Assembly (NCBI GenBank): GCA_021904315.1
Contig: CM038908.1
Span: forward strand, 36,074,001-36,138,000
Reading direction: 5' to 3'
DNA length: 64,000 nt
Source of the DNA: Sphagnum magellanicum
Lineage: Eukaryota > Streptophyta > Sphagnopsida > Sphagnales > Sphagnaceae
Part shown: in pieces, positions 38,621-49,739 of the stretch
Layout of the letters: every line of letters starts with the position of its first letter
How positions within the stretch are numbered: position 1 is the stretch's first letter
The notes under the pieces: model-generated
Told to the model about the DNA's origin: nothing
Seen by the model: the letters and a program-made list of their open reading frames with translations, nothing else
The model's database searches: none
Position numbers and translations under genes: made by a program

Positions 38621-39039
38621 GTTAGAAATGAAATTGGAAATAAAACTAGAAACCTATTCTAACTATTCATTATTACTATTGGAAACCCAAAACTTGTTAA
38701 AACTTGTGTAACACAAACTTGGAAACCTTGGGACCTATTGTTGGAAACCCATGTAACAAGAACTTAAAACCTGTGTAATTTGATTTATTATTATGGAAAC
38801 TTGTGATTGGCTATTATTGACCTATGACATGGAAATTCATGTAACACAAATTTAGAGTTGATGGAAACATTACTTGATCGTTGACATGCTACATACCCCC
38901 CCCCCCCCCCCCCCCCCCCAACACACACACAACACAAAATTGGAAACTTGAACACGAGTTGCTCAAAACTTACATGTTCATTGACCTTGTTGGTATTAGA
39001 AACCCAATGTTACACACACACACTATAAACTTGAAATTG

Positions 39040-39625
39040 GAAACAAAATTGGAAACCTCAACATAACATTGGAAACACTAGAAATTTGAGCACTACTTAG
39101 AGCATATTGAAACCTAAACATTTTGAACATGAACTTGGAACACCTTAGAAACCTAAGCACCTTGAACATGAATTTGGAGCACCCTGGAAACTTGAACATA
39201 GGTTAAACATGAATTTGGAACACCATAGACACCTGAGCATCCTAAACACAAGCTTGGAACACCCTAGAAACCTAAGTGCCTTGAACACGAACTTGGAGCA
39301 CCCTAGAAACTTGAGCACTTTGAACACAAATTTGAAGCACCTTGGAAACTTGAACATTGTTACACCCACACATTGGAAACTTGAACATAAACTTGAACAC
39401 ACATTGGAAACTTGAACATTGTTACACCCACACATTGCAAACTTGAGCATGAACTTGAAACACACTAGGAACTTGGAAAATTAAGTAAGAACTTGGAGTA
39501 CCCTAAAAATTTAAGAACATGAGCACACACTTGGAGCACACTAGAAACTTGTAAATTTGAACACGAACTACTTGAAGCACATTAGAAACTTGAACAAAAA
39601 ATTGGAAACTTGAACACAACACCAA
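39040..39625. repeat. Irregular ~40-bp tandem repeat inside the hAT element
   Basis: Phrases of the type GGAAACTTGAACA and GAACTTGGAGCACCCTAG alternate about fourteen times. One pair of units (TTGAACATTGTTACACCCAC, near 39350 and 39413) is almost identical. Open frames across it are repeat artefacts. Confidence 0.8.
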
Positions 39626-40010
39626 AAACTAAACACCTTGCACAATGTTCAATGGAAACATTGATGATGATTTTAGGGTTTAGGTGAGACTTACCCAAGC
39701 AAGATTTACTTGGGTTTGAAAACATACTTGGAAACATTGATGATGATTTTAGGGTTTAAGTTATGATTTTAAGGTTTAGTTGAGACTTACCCAAACGAAA
39801 TTTACTTGGGTTTGAAAACATACTTGGCTTCAAGTATGAGTATTTTCAAGATATATCTAAAGTTATGAAATGGGTATATATTTCCAAATTTATATACCTT
39901 TGAATATGCATTTGATTATGATATATTAATTTTGAAAAATAAAATAAAATAAAAAATATAACCTACCCATACCCAATGAATATATTCGAGTAAATGATAA
40001 TTAACAAACA

Positions 40011-42730
40011 TTGATTAACAAGTTAAAAGTAGGACTTAGAAGGGATTTGGAGGAGTTTGGTTAATTTGTAGGACAAAAATCAATGGGGTGGTTTTGAAAA
40101 AAAGGGAGAAGGGTGAGTGCCATTGCTTTATCTTTGTCCTTAGTTTTATTTTGTGTTCTTCATTCCTTTTTGTCACAATGGGTGAATTTTTTCATTTCTT
40201 TTGTACTTGGAGTTTTGGAGGAATAATAAAACATGGTTTTGTGTGCACACTCTAGAGGGTTGTGTTACATATGTGTATTCAGGTTGAGGTATTGATAAGG
40301 CAATATCGATAGTAGCGAAAGGGGAAAACCATGCAGATATTCTATGAACCACTTGGTAATCAAAGGGAGGAGGTACCACAATAACAAGAAGCTTGAAGGT
40401 ACCCCTTGAACCCCATTTTCTTTCAATTTTGTCTTCATTAGTTGTTCAAATGTATTGTTATTCTTTCTTTCTAGGATTAGTACCTTTGAGTACTAGGCAT
40501 TAATTTTGTATAGGCAAAATTACCTCATGTAAATCATTTAAAAAATTCTTATTAGAAGAAGTTTTATTTATTTGTTTCTTTTGGGTATTTTTAAAATATT
40601 TCTTTCCTTTTGAGACAATACTGATGCCCCTAATAGGAAGTAATTTTGCTACGAAGTATAATTACCACAAGTGGACGACCACTTTTCTTGTTCCTCTTTG
40701 TAATGTTCTTTTTCCAATTCTTATTTTTTGAACAATTTTAATTAGTTGGATTAAGTGATTTTTGTACTCATCAATTACCACTAGCCTTGTAGGCAATTGT
40801 TTGGCCTTGTGTTTGGATGTAGTTACAACTACGCAAACTAGTTTCTTGTTGAGGTTTAAATTTTTGTTGAAATTGGATTTGGATATGGACTATGTGACCG
40901 GCCTCTTAATGAAATTGAAACTCAAACTTGGACATGGCTATTGCCCCTTTTAAAATAGGTTGAGGTTCTCTAGCTATATAAATATAATATATTAAAAGGA
41001 AAACAATCAAACCTGATTTTTTTTGGGAAGATTTTTGCTAGATAACATTGGTAATTTGACCCATTTTAAAAAAAAAGTGGAAATCCAAAGAATTTTTTTA
41101 AAAAAAAGCCTAAATTCTAGTGTGATTTGATGGAGGGCCTAGAACACAACTACATAATTCCCCATGTTTCATTATTTTCATTTCACTCCTTGCTTAAATT
41201 ATTTCCCTTTTTGCTTCAATATTTAAGAATTCAAGTTATTTTGCTAGCTAGTAACTTGCCTACATATTACTTTAATTTTTGACATGTGTCACGATTTTTG
41301 TTTTAGTCAAAGTGCTAAGGTGGTTATCAATTGTGTAATAATACACAAGAAATGACAACCTAAAACATACCCTAATCAACCTTGCTTTTTAAGTGACAAG
41401 GCATTTCGAACCTATACATGCATTGCATGTATGGTGTACATTCACAAATATGGTGCAATGTAAATGGAACTAAACCTAGTTTTAAACCAAACTATGATTA
41501 AAATAATTTGTGAAGGCTCTAAAACCAAAGGTTTTTTTCAATTTCAAAAACCAAAAAACAATGGTAACTAAAACATGTAATTACTAACCAATAATAACCA
41601 ATAACAATATGTGTACATCACTTACTACCCTACTCATTAACAATTTGATTATGTATTTTTAAAATATTTTAAAATAAAATAAACCTTTTAGTGGGTGCAT
41701 TCATATATTAAGAGCCAAGGGCATTAAGGTAAAATTATTTTTTCAAGGATTTGATGCAACATGTGACACTTGCACCCCAGGGGACATTTAGTGTAAAGTT
41801 TGAAACCTACATGCGTCAAATGACCATTTTTAGGGGGTATTAGATAATTATTCAACCTATTTTTTATCACCTTAATATTATATATATATATATAAAAGTC
41901 ACCCCATATTAATTATAATCCATTATTTGAAATTATAATATATCCTATATTATAATTAAATTGATTATTTGAATAAAAATTCCTATTTTTAAACTAATCG
42001 ATTTATAGTTTTTACCCAATAATCAATATATTGCACCCTATGTTTTTACTCACGTATTTTTTACTTTTGTTTTTACTAGTGTCCCCCAAGGCATTTGCAT
42101 GTTAATATGTTAACTTAAATTTTACATTTTTTACACCTAATTTATTATTTAGATTTAAATATTTTTTGAATATGAGTTGATCATACAATATGCATGCATC
42201 ATTTTTATCACATAAAATTGAATATTTTTATTGAAATCACATATTCAAAATTCTTGGTCTTTAGGTCCAAAAGCATGTTTGAACCAATAGTAGTCAAGAA
42301 AGGTGTTATCAAAATGAACTTTGCCAATTTCGACTCCTTTTCCTCTTGTAATAATCAATATTAGGATCCTCTTCAATTTTGAAATTAAATAGTGTTCATT
42401 TGATATGAAAAAATGATGCTTTAAGAAAATTTGTCCACCTCAAAGTTTTGAGTACTTTATCATTTCTAAAACAATTGTGAATTTACATCAAATTTTGTGT
42501 AATTTTGTGAAACTTGCAATTGATTAATCTTATTTTAATTGGATTTTTTTTTGAAAATTCAGATTATTGTGCTATTATTATGTCGTATGATATTTCAAAA
42601 TTATAAAAAGTGCAATTTTTGAAGAGTGTCCACCTTGTTACGGCATTCATAAGACTACAAATGCAATTTGGTTCCAAAAAACAAAATCAAAGATTGATAG
42701 GTTTCATGAAAAATCTAATGAGACAAGTTC
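40011..42730. other. AT-rich intergenic DNA, no gene seen
   Basis: No recognisable protein or structured repeat beyond a short AT run near 41880. Frames are short and AT-driven. Confidence 0.55.
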
Positions 42731-42734
42731 TTTT

Positions 42735-42797
42735 GACTATTTAAAATAAATAAATAAATAAATAAATAAATAAATTTAAAAAAAAAAAAAAAAAAAC
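42735..42797. repeat. AAAT run followed by poly-A
   Basis: About seven AAAT units pass into about 19 A residues. This resembles the 3' tail of a non-LTR retroelement, but no body is recognised upstream. Confidence 0.7.
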
Positions 42798-42861
42798 CAT
42801 GGTTAGGGGTTGAAGCTAGGTCTTTGATTTTGAGAATCACTAGTTGAGGATTCACATACCA

Positions 42862-43047
42862 TAGTACCTTGGCAACTTCAACACGAATTATATTATTTTT
42901 AAAAATGTTGAAAATTTAAAAAATCAAAATTTTTTTAATAGGGTGAAAATAAGTGAATCTTTAGGAATATTTTATTTGTCGAAATGAAAATTTCAAAATC
43001 TAATTAATTATTCAATAGCCATAATGTTGAAGTTGCCAAGGTAGTAG
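42862..43047. repeat. Inverted repeat with perfect 18-bp arms
   Basis: TACCTTGGCAACTTCAAC (42865-42882) and its exact reverse complement (43026-43043) are about 143 bp apart. The right arm is followed by GTAGTAT, as its shorter relative near 26.79 kb is followed by GTAGTAG. Confidence 0.85.
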
Positions 43048-43378
43048 TATGATGATATTCGACTCTTAACCACCAAAGGGTTTGTTGCTTAAAGAGTAGA
43101 AAAATCACCAGTGATGCGCGGGTACCAACTTACTTGGGTGGAGAAGAATCCCTGGTTCTGGTTCTCGTTCCAGTTAGTAAAAAACCAAACTGGAACAAGC
43201 TTTTGATTTTTTAGAAATAGAACCCGTGTTTGAACTGGTTTTTTAGAATGGGAACCGGAGGGTCTCCATAAAAGCAAAGAACCGCCCGAGAAGGGTATAT
43301 AAAATTCACCATGATATCCATTTATGAGTGTTGTCCCCCCTCCTGGGAGGCTCTTGCTGTCTCTCTGAAAATCCAGGG

Positions 43379-43740
43379 AAGGAAGTTAACTCGGGAAGGA
43401 AGGAAGGAATGAACGAACGAATGAACGAACAAACAAACAAACAAGAAACAAACAAACAAAGCTACATTATTAGTATTTTGTCCTCAGTTGCATGAAAGCT
43501 CGGCACGGCCACATTGAACCTGCACTCACTCGCCAGCACCGACCAGCACCACCATGAAGGATGAATGGTGAGTGATGAAGGAAACAGTTTTCTGTTGGGT
43601 TTCAGTTCCACCTAGCTAACCATGGTGGTTAAGCTCAGTTTCTTTTTTTTTTTCTTTCTACCTACCTAGTAACAATCCACAAGCACAAGTGGGGGTTGTT
43701 ATTAGGTAGGTAGGTAGGTAGGTAGGTAGTAAAAACTGTC
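43379..43740. repeat. Cluster of tetranucleotide microsatellites
   Basis: GGAA, GAAC and AAAC runs follow each other at about 43377-43458, and a TAGG run of about seven units lies at 43705-43729. CTAC-rich text (the complement of the same motif) occurs near 43660 and 43780-43812. Confidence 0.85.
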
Positions 43741-44149
43741 CTTCTTGCCTATGTAGAAACCATCTACTTGGTACCTAGTAGCTACCTATTTTCCTACCTA
43801 TGTACCTACCTATATTTGAGACCTATTATTTCCTACCGAGTTTGGTTACCAAGGGGAAACCGAATATTTAACTCGGTAATAAACTGTGGTTCATCCACAA
43901 GTGAGTAATAATGGGGGCATCCAAGGGATGGTGCTCTGGTGGGTGTTGGTTTTTATTGTGTCCGGCCGGAGTGGTGGGCACTATTTCAATGTTGAAGAAA
44001 AGACAAGAGAACCAAGGACAAAAAAATGAAAGACACAAAACAAAAATGAAAATCACCCAAACAAAACAAAAAAGACTAGCCAGGCTACCTTACAAAGGGA
44101 CTATGGAAAATGCCCACGGCCCAAAGAAGATTTTAAAAAAAAATTGAAA

Positions 44150-44440
44150 GCGAGGTGGGGGAGGGGGGCCAGGGGGGAGGGGACCCTCCCCTCCCCCCTA
44201 CCCACAGTTGATCATTTACCCCCCTGCGAGATCCGTTTTGCACGGAAAACTGCTGGCACCAGTTGCGCCTGACGGGTGGAGAACGCCAGTTGGACGTACC
44301 GTCGACTGCGCTAGCAATCCGACGACGGCAGACAGGACGCCCGACACCCCCCTTCCGCCTCCGCTCCTTCCGGCACGCTCACTGACGCCACGGCGGTTAT
44401 CTCAGGCGTGGTCGTGACTCGTCAGGCCGAGCCAGTGATT
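44150..44440. promoter_or_regulatory. Second CpG-rich island, no gene identified
   Basis: It starts with G-rich DNA containing a perfect 11-bp inverted repeat (GGGGGGAGGGG at 44172-44182, complement at 44188-44198, loop of 5). About 230 bp then follow with many CpG and few A/T runs (for example GTACCGTCGACTGCGCTAGC). The 69-codon frame 44208-44417 is Pro/Arg/Ala-rich and looks compositional rather than coding. No exon is recognisable on either side. It may be an orphan promoter or the relic of a gene. Confidence 0.35.
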
Positions 44441-44456
44441 TTGAAAAATAAATTTA

Positions 44457-44461
<5 letters not shown>

Positions 44462-44486
<25 letters not shown>
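44462..44486. repeat. ATT microsatellite
   Basis: About eight TTA units, abutting a run of G and T. Confidence 0.85.
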
Positions 44487-44487
<1 letters not shown>

Positions 44488-44699
44488 TTGGGGGGGTTTT
44501 TTTTGGCGAAATTTCTCACTGCGGCTACAAAAATAATAAAAATAAATTCAGGGCGACAGGGTACAAAGGATTTTTGGGGAAAATAATGGGGAAGATTCGC
44601 CACATTTTGACGAAAAAAAATCTGAAGTCGCCCATATTTAGATACTAGGTTCTTGAAGGTCGCCACACATAGTGGATTCTAAATTTTTTTTTCTGCTGC

Positions 44700-46450
44700 C
44701 TTCTTCGACCTGTAGCCAAATTTGGCTCTTTCTCTTGTGGGTGATTGCCACAAAAATTGCCAAAAAAAAAAGAAAAGAAAAAAGAACCCTGCCCGCACGC
44801 AGCCCTTCCTAACGTAATTCTCTTAAAAATAAACCAAATGATTAGAAATTGGAAATTGGTAGGTTTGAATAAAATTAATAAGATTGTGAAAAAAGGAGAG
44901 GAAACAAATGCATTGGATCCCAACTACAAATGAGTTTCCGTCGTGCACTCTTCAAGGTTCTCAACATGCATAACTAAGTTCTGAACATACCCGTCAAGAC
45001 CAAGATTGGCTCATTCTTGGTTATTACAAGAACCATTGGGCCTTATATATTAAAAGGTCAGTGCCAAAACCTTAGATTCTAGAACCCTAGAACTTAATCA
45101 TAGGACCTTAAAACCTAGAAAACTTAAACACCATTTAAACCTAGGACCTTAGCACCTACCAATAGTATGAGTTGGACCTTGCAAATTGCCTTGATGACCC
45201 ATTGGGTGTAATTCTTCGCCAAGTTTAGTTCCATGTAGAGTCATTAAGTTTTTTTGTAAAACATTAGATCCATGTCCATGTAAAATCACTAGGGTACACT
45301 TCTTGCTTGGTTCCAAATCTATGTAGACTCATTAGGTTTGGTTCTTAGACCTATATCCAAATCCAAACCCAAACTCATCTGAAAACTTGAAATTGGCCAA
45401 CATTGGTTAAGACTTGCTCATATTTTATTAATGAAATCAAACAATACCTTACCCCATGTAATTTTTCCTTTGATGTTTGTGGGGCATTTGGAAAATGAAA
45501 GATCATTTTAGTGGGTGGGCATTTCATTTTTATTTTTTATTTTTTGAAGTGCCTTGCATTTTCTTGTGATGCCCACTAGGTATCATAAAAATAAAATTGT
45601 AAATAGGTCTTTACATTTGATAAAGCCCTCAACCATGGGTCCATGCTTGGCTCCACCTTGCATGAACTATTATTCTAATAAAGCCATTGGCTTGGGGCTT
45701 TACCTTACATGTACAAAAAATTCTAAAAAACAATTCTACTATATTTGGAGGGTATTTCACATCAATTGATAATGATCCCCCCCATAAGGATATTATACCT
45801 ATTTGTTAAGAGGGAGAAGGAAAGTATGCCTTCTTGTAGTTGTAAGATCCTTCCCATTCTTAAAGAATAATTTTAAGATCTATCTTTCTTCCACCTTTTG
45901 ATTTATTTATGATTAGTTTCACGATAACTTTGGCATGGTGCTTTATGATGAGTAAAGCCCAAAGGTAGAGGACATTCCAAAAATGCAAGGCTAAACTCGA
46001 TTATCAATTCGTAATAGTCCATTTATTTTGAAAATGCCTCCATCTTGGGCTTTACCCTACCTTTACAATTTCATAGGTATTGTTATAAGGTATTGTTTGT
46101 GAGCCTACCTATTTATATAGGTGTTTGTTTCATTTCGTTTAGATATGATCGTGTTACAACCTTCCCAAATCATGGGTCTTTTGCTTAGTTTTCCATACCA
46201 CCATAAAAGAAAAAAAAGCCCTATATATAAAAAGGTAAGGATGAGACCCCATCCACAAAATTAAAAGGAAAATAAAAACTCAAAAGCACAAGTCATGAAA
46301 AAACAAAACAATCAGGACACCACTAATATAATTACTAAAATATAAGATGATAAATTAAAAAAAACTTGTTTGCCATAAATTGGCCAATGATGGAGGTGCA
46401 CTAGGTACAATTTGTGGAAAAGATGAAAATTGCCTCCCAAACATAACAAC
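44700..46450. other. Intergenic DNA, no gene seen
   Basis: It contains a perfect AGCCAAATTTGGCT at about 44714-44727 followed by GTGATTGCCA. The rest shows CCTAGAACCTTA-type A/C-rich text (45060-45160), loosely similar to 30.55-30.62 kb, and no coding region. Confidence 0.5.
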
Positions 46451-46459
46451 ATGTTGAAA

Positions 46460-48900
46460 AATCAGAATGGCCTATGCACTTTGGGGAGGGCTATGGACAC
46501 ATGTTGCCAATAATAATAAAAAGCACCATGGGAATCAAATAAGATTTTTGATGAATGGCTATAGTAGCTTGAACACAAGTAGTAAAAAAGGAGTTGAAAC
46601 AAGAATGAAAACAACCATAAGTTTTTATGACAAGGGGATGAAGTTGTCACCTAATGCACGTTTTGTGTATGATCGTGTCTTCTTTTGAGCAACACCTGTT
46701 GCTGCATGTGCTGTTGTGGATGATGCATGTTGTACCATATTTGAAAAATTCAAATTATTTATGACAATATTCACTAAGGTCCGATAACCATTTTTTGTGA
46801 TAAAAATATTGATTCGATGTTGAATGCGATGGGGAAAAGGTGGCAAACCTTTTTGTGTGTGTGTGTTCCATTTTCCAAAGCAATAGTGGCAATAGTATTT
46901 TGAAGAATATTGTGGGTTAGGGTGTTCACCCCTGCATGGGTATCAAAGCAAGTGGACATTTAAATCATCAATTGTATGTCCACACCAAAGTGGGTTATGT
47001 GGATACATAACATTATAAGGAAATTAATCAAAGATAAACATAATTCAAATGTGATAGGCTAGGTTAATAACCAAACAATCATAATTGTAGTTGCACAAGA
47101 TTGAAGATGTGTTTGTGTGGCATTTGAAGGAGCATTTATTAGAAGTGTGTTAAAGTCCTATTCGTGTAGGTGGTCTATAAAAAAAGCTTACAAGTGAGGA
47201 TACAACTATACCACAAGACTTTAAAATGGGGGACATGAAATAAGACAACCTAGAGTAGTAATGTTCAGGTATTTCACAATGCCACCTAAAAGGGAAAAAT
47301 GTTGGTCTTGACATGTGCCATCACATTGAGAAGAATATGGTGATCATCTTGTAGGAAATGAATGACAAGTGCGAGAATAATTAAAGCCCAACATCCCAAT
47401 AAGGCAGGTGTAGCAAATTGAACCACTAAAAGAAGGTTAAGCCCTTTTGAAAAAACATGCAAAATGATTCAACGATGAGTTGAATGACCCTTCATAATGT
47501 CAAAAGATCTTGTGTTGAATAATTGTTTTATTATAACCATCATATGCAAATCAAAATTGACATAATATTATGAAACACTTAAAGATGAAAACATGGTGCG
47601 TAGTAAACAACTTGGGCATTAGCCATAACAAAACTAAAGCATTGCAAAAATTGCTTGTGGATTTGCAAGCATGGGGAGGCTAATTATGGTGCTAAAATCC
47701 TTTTAAAACACCTTTGTAAGAAAGGATTCCACAAATGGCATAAAACCTAGTGGTGCATCTAGAATTTAGAAAATGTGTTGGGTGTAAGAAACTTTGGAAG
47801 AAGTGATATGGACAAGTCTTATCCCTATTGAAAGCAAGCAACACACTTTGCCAACTAGGTGAAATTTTTTAATGCTACAAACCTTACATGCAATCATAAA
47901 ATTACAAATGAACTCCCCATGTAAAAAGACCTATGAAAAATATGATGGGGATGGGCATGCATAATATTGTTGGCCAAATGGGAAAGATTGATACAAGGTA
48001 CTGGTGGAAAATTATAATTCCTAAAAAATGGTTGTCTATGATACAAAATTGAAAACATTATGGACTTCCAATGAAATAACACCTTAATTAAATGTAAATC
48101 CAACGTAACGTGAACCTCATAGACCATCGTTTCACACCCCCCTCATGTCACCACACCAAACTAATGAGGATTAAAATGTTTTCGCAAACATATCCTTGAA
48201 CTAAATGGTGAGTGTGTGGGCAATGAATTGATCGATATATCACCTCTTTGATTGCTATGGGTCGAATATCATTGGTTTGCTTTTGTAAAGTTAATATTCA
48301 TGATGCTAGAAATAAACATGATACAAATGAAGGAACATGACCATGAGCAATGCGTTCACATATCTCAAAAAATAAATTAAAATCATTCATAGAATCATTT
48401 GGGAAAAAACAATCTTGTAAAAGTTCATACACTATATTTGAAAAATCGCCAAATGAAAAACATGGTGAACATGCCAAAACAAAAATTAAAAGCATCCCAA
48501 TCTAAAATAACCTCCATCTTCAAATGGAAATCATCAACAAAAGAGAGGAGGTTGACATTTGCTAATAGTTGAAAAAAATGAAAGGTTGTCACAGTCTCAT
48601 TAGATGGGATTGTTGAAATGCTTGAAATCTATGCACACACTATTTGAATGTACTCTTCTACATGTGCAAGTGCCTATACGTGATGTAGTTATGCCAATGG
48701 CGGTGGAAAAGGATTCAAATCCATTTTCAAAAATCTTCAAGAAATTATCGCTTGAGCTTTAATCATGTGCTCCTCTTGTAATGTTTGCAAATTGCTTGCT
48801 ATCTATTGATAGAGGCATGCACAAGTCTCTTGATGACCACACAAGTTTCTTGATGACCTTTCTCATCACCTTAAGGAGAAAAAGACAAACACCATAAAGC
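46460..48900 (-). mobile_element. Decayed reverse-transcriptase (non-LTR-like) element
   Basis: Minus-strand translation, with many stops, follows the order of an intronless plant reverse-transcriptase family. The pre-RT region (FNLFFEICERIAHGHVP) is at 48298-48495, and RPIAIKEVIYRSIH, the start of the RT fingers, is near 48.22 kb. VYEVHVTLDLHL then LSHLANNIMHAHP follow at 47894-48127. A post-RT block with PALLGCWALI, ILLNVMAHVKTNIFPF and YFMSP lies near 47.24-47.45 kb. The C-terminal block has NTIATIALENGTHTHKKVCH and WQHVSIALPKVHRPF at 46.46-46.96 kb. The RT palm with its ADD-type catalytic motif is not found between 47.5 and 47.9 kb, so an internal deletion is likely. Assignment is from memory of family motifs; the subclass is uncertain. 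Confidence 0.75.
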
Positions 48901-48939
48901 CCTTGATATGGTGGTGTGAAGCATTGTTGGTCTAGTATC

Positions 48940-49240
48940 AACTTTTGAACATACTAGTTGGTCCATATATGGGGAATTTTTAGATAATATTTATTTTTTA
49001 TATTAGGCTGGTAGTGGTATTGGGTATTTAAAAAACTTTCATATCGAACTGGTCCTGGTGTTGGGTCTAAGACTGATTTTTGGCTGGTATCAGGTAGTTA
49101 TATACCTGATATGGAGACGGGTGTAAATCAGGTAGAATGCTTGTATTACCTCAAATACCTACCAAATTGGTATTGGTATAAGGCTGGTATTGTCTCAACT
49201 CATACTAAACTAGTAGAGTCCTTGCGGGTAGAATGCTTGT
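48940..49240. other. Repeat-like stretch, possible transposon end
   Basis: GGCTGGTA recurs at about 49000, 49093 and 49172, and GGTAGAATGCTTGTATTA occurs at about 49130 and again at 49227. ACTTTTGAACATACTAGTTG (about 48943) resembles text near 63898. No coding sequence is seen. Confidence 0.45.
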
Positions 49241-49476
49241 ATTAAATTTAAAAATTGCATACTTGAGAGCCCATCACATAAAGGTCTTGTCTGGGGTGGC
49301 AGATTATGTGATTTGCTTGAGCACATTATATGACATAATCTTCCATTGATGATCACAAACTTGAAACAATGACTGAAATGTCTGTTGAGCATGAAGTTTT
49401 CTGGTTCAAGTATTGTTGAATGTGCCATTGGAGACCTTAATTCCATGGAATGGCTATGGCCTTGCCCTTATGTACT

Positions 49477-49551
49477 AGATAATGGCCAATTGGATGGACC
49501 CAGCTGAGTGGCGGGTGGCTATGAGCACGGTCTCACCAATGGCCATTATCT
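49477..49551. repeat. Short hairpin, 16-bp stem
   Basis: AGATAATGGCCAATTGG (49477-49493) pairs with CCAATGGCCATTATCT (49536-49551) with one bulge and a loop of about 42 nt. An 83-codon ATG frame (49482-49733) starts inside the hairpin; its composition is protein-like but it matches nothing known to me. Confidence 0.7.
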
Positions 49552-49739
49552 GGTGTAATTGTCACTTGGAAGAGATTCCACCCCATCAGGAAGAACTTCA
49601 TCGACAATTTGGTAGATCTCTCCATGTTCTATATGCATTTGAAAGAGCAGCCAACCCTAAGAACCTTAGGGTGACAGGCAGAATCTCATCCTCGGTGACA
49701 ATTAGATTGGGTATGTCACTTAGCTCGCAGTAACAGGTT

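Larger units (their letters stand above)
36190..40010 (-). mobile_element. hAT-family DNA transposon, degenerate
   Basis: The element contains a broken hAT transposase on the minus strand (36.54-38.17 kb). Both flanks recur in the same order and orientation at 62.94-63.75 kb: the left flank (about 36200-36515, with AAATCTAGTGGGA and TCAAATTACAATAATA) and the right flank (about 39640-39995, with ATTTACTTGGGTTT and AAATTTATATACCTTTG). That second locus lacks the interior. This defines approximate borders; exact TIRs and an 8-bp target duplication could not be read. Between transposase and right flank lie CA runs, a 24-C run (38896-38919) and GGAAACTTGAACA repeats. Confidence 0.8.

Noticed and set aside
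39145..39465. 106-codon Cys/Phe-rich minus-strand frame
   Set aside because: It is the antisense reading of a ~40-bp tandem repeat.
42800..42885. tRNA-like sequence (GGGGTTGAAGCTAGG...)
   Set aside because: It does not fold into a cloverleaf with conserved A and B boxes; kept only as a possible retroelement relic.
30540..45420. Apparent similarity between 30.55-30.76 kb and 45.06-45.42 kb
   Set aside because: The shared text is mostly simple CCTAGAACC-like A/C-rich words; I could not follow an ordered alignment.
49482..49733. 83-codon plus-strand frame as a gene
   Set aside because: It starts inside a hairpin repeat, resembles no family, and lies between transposon-like stretches.
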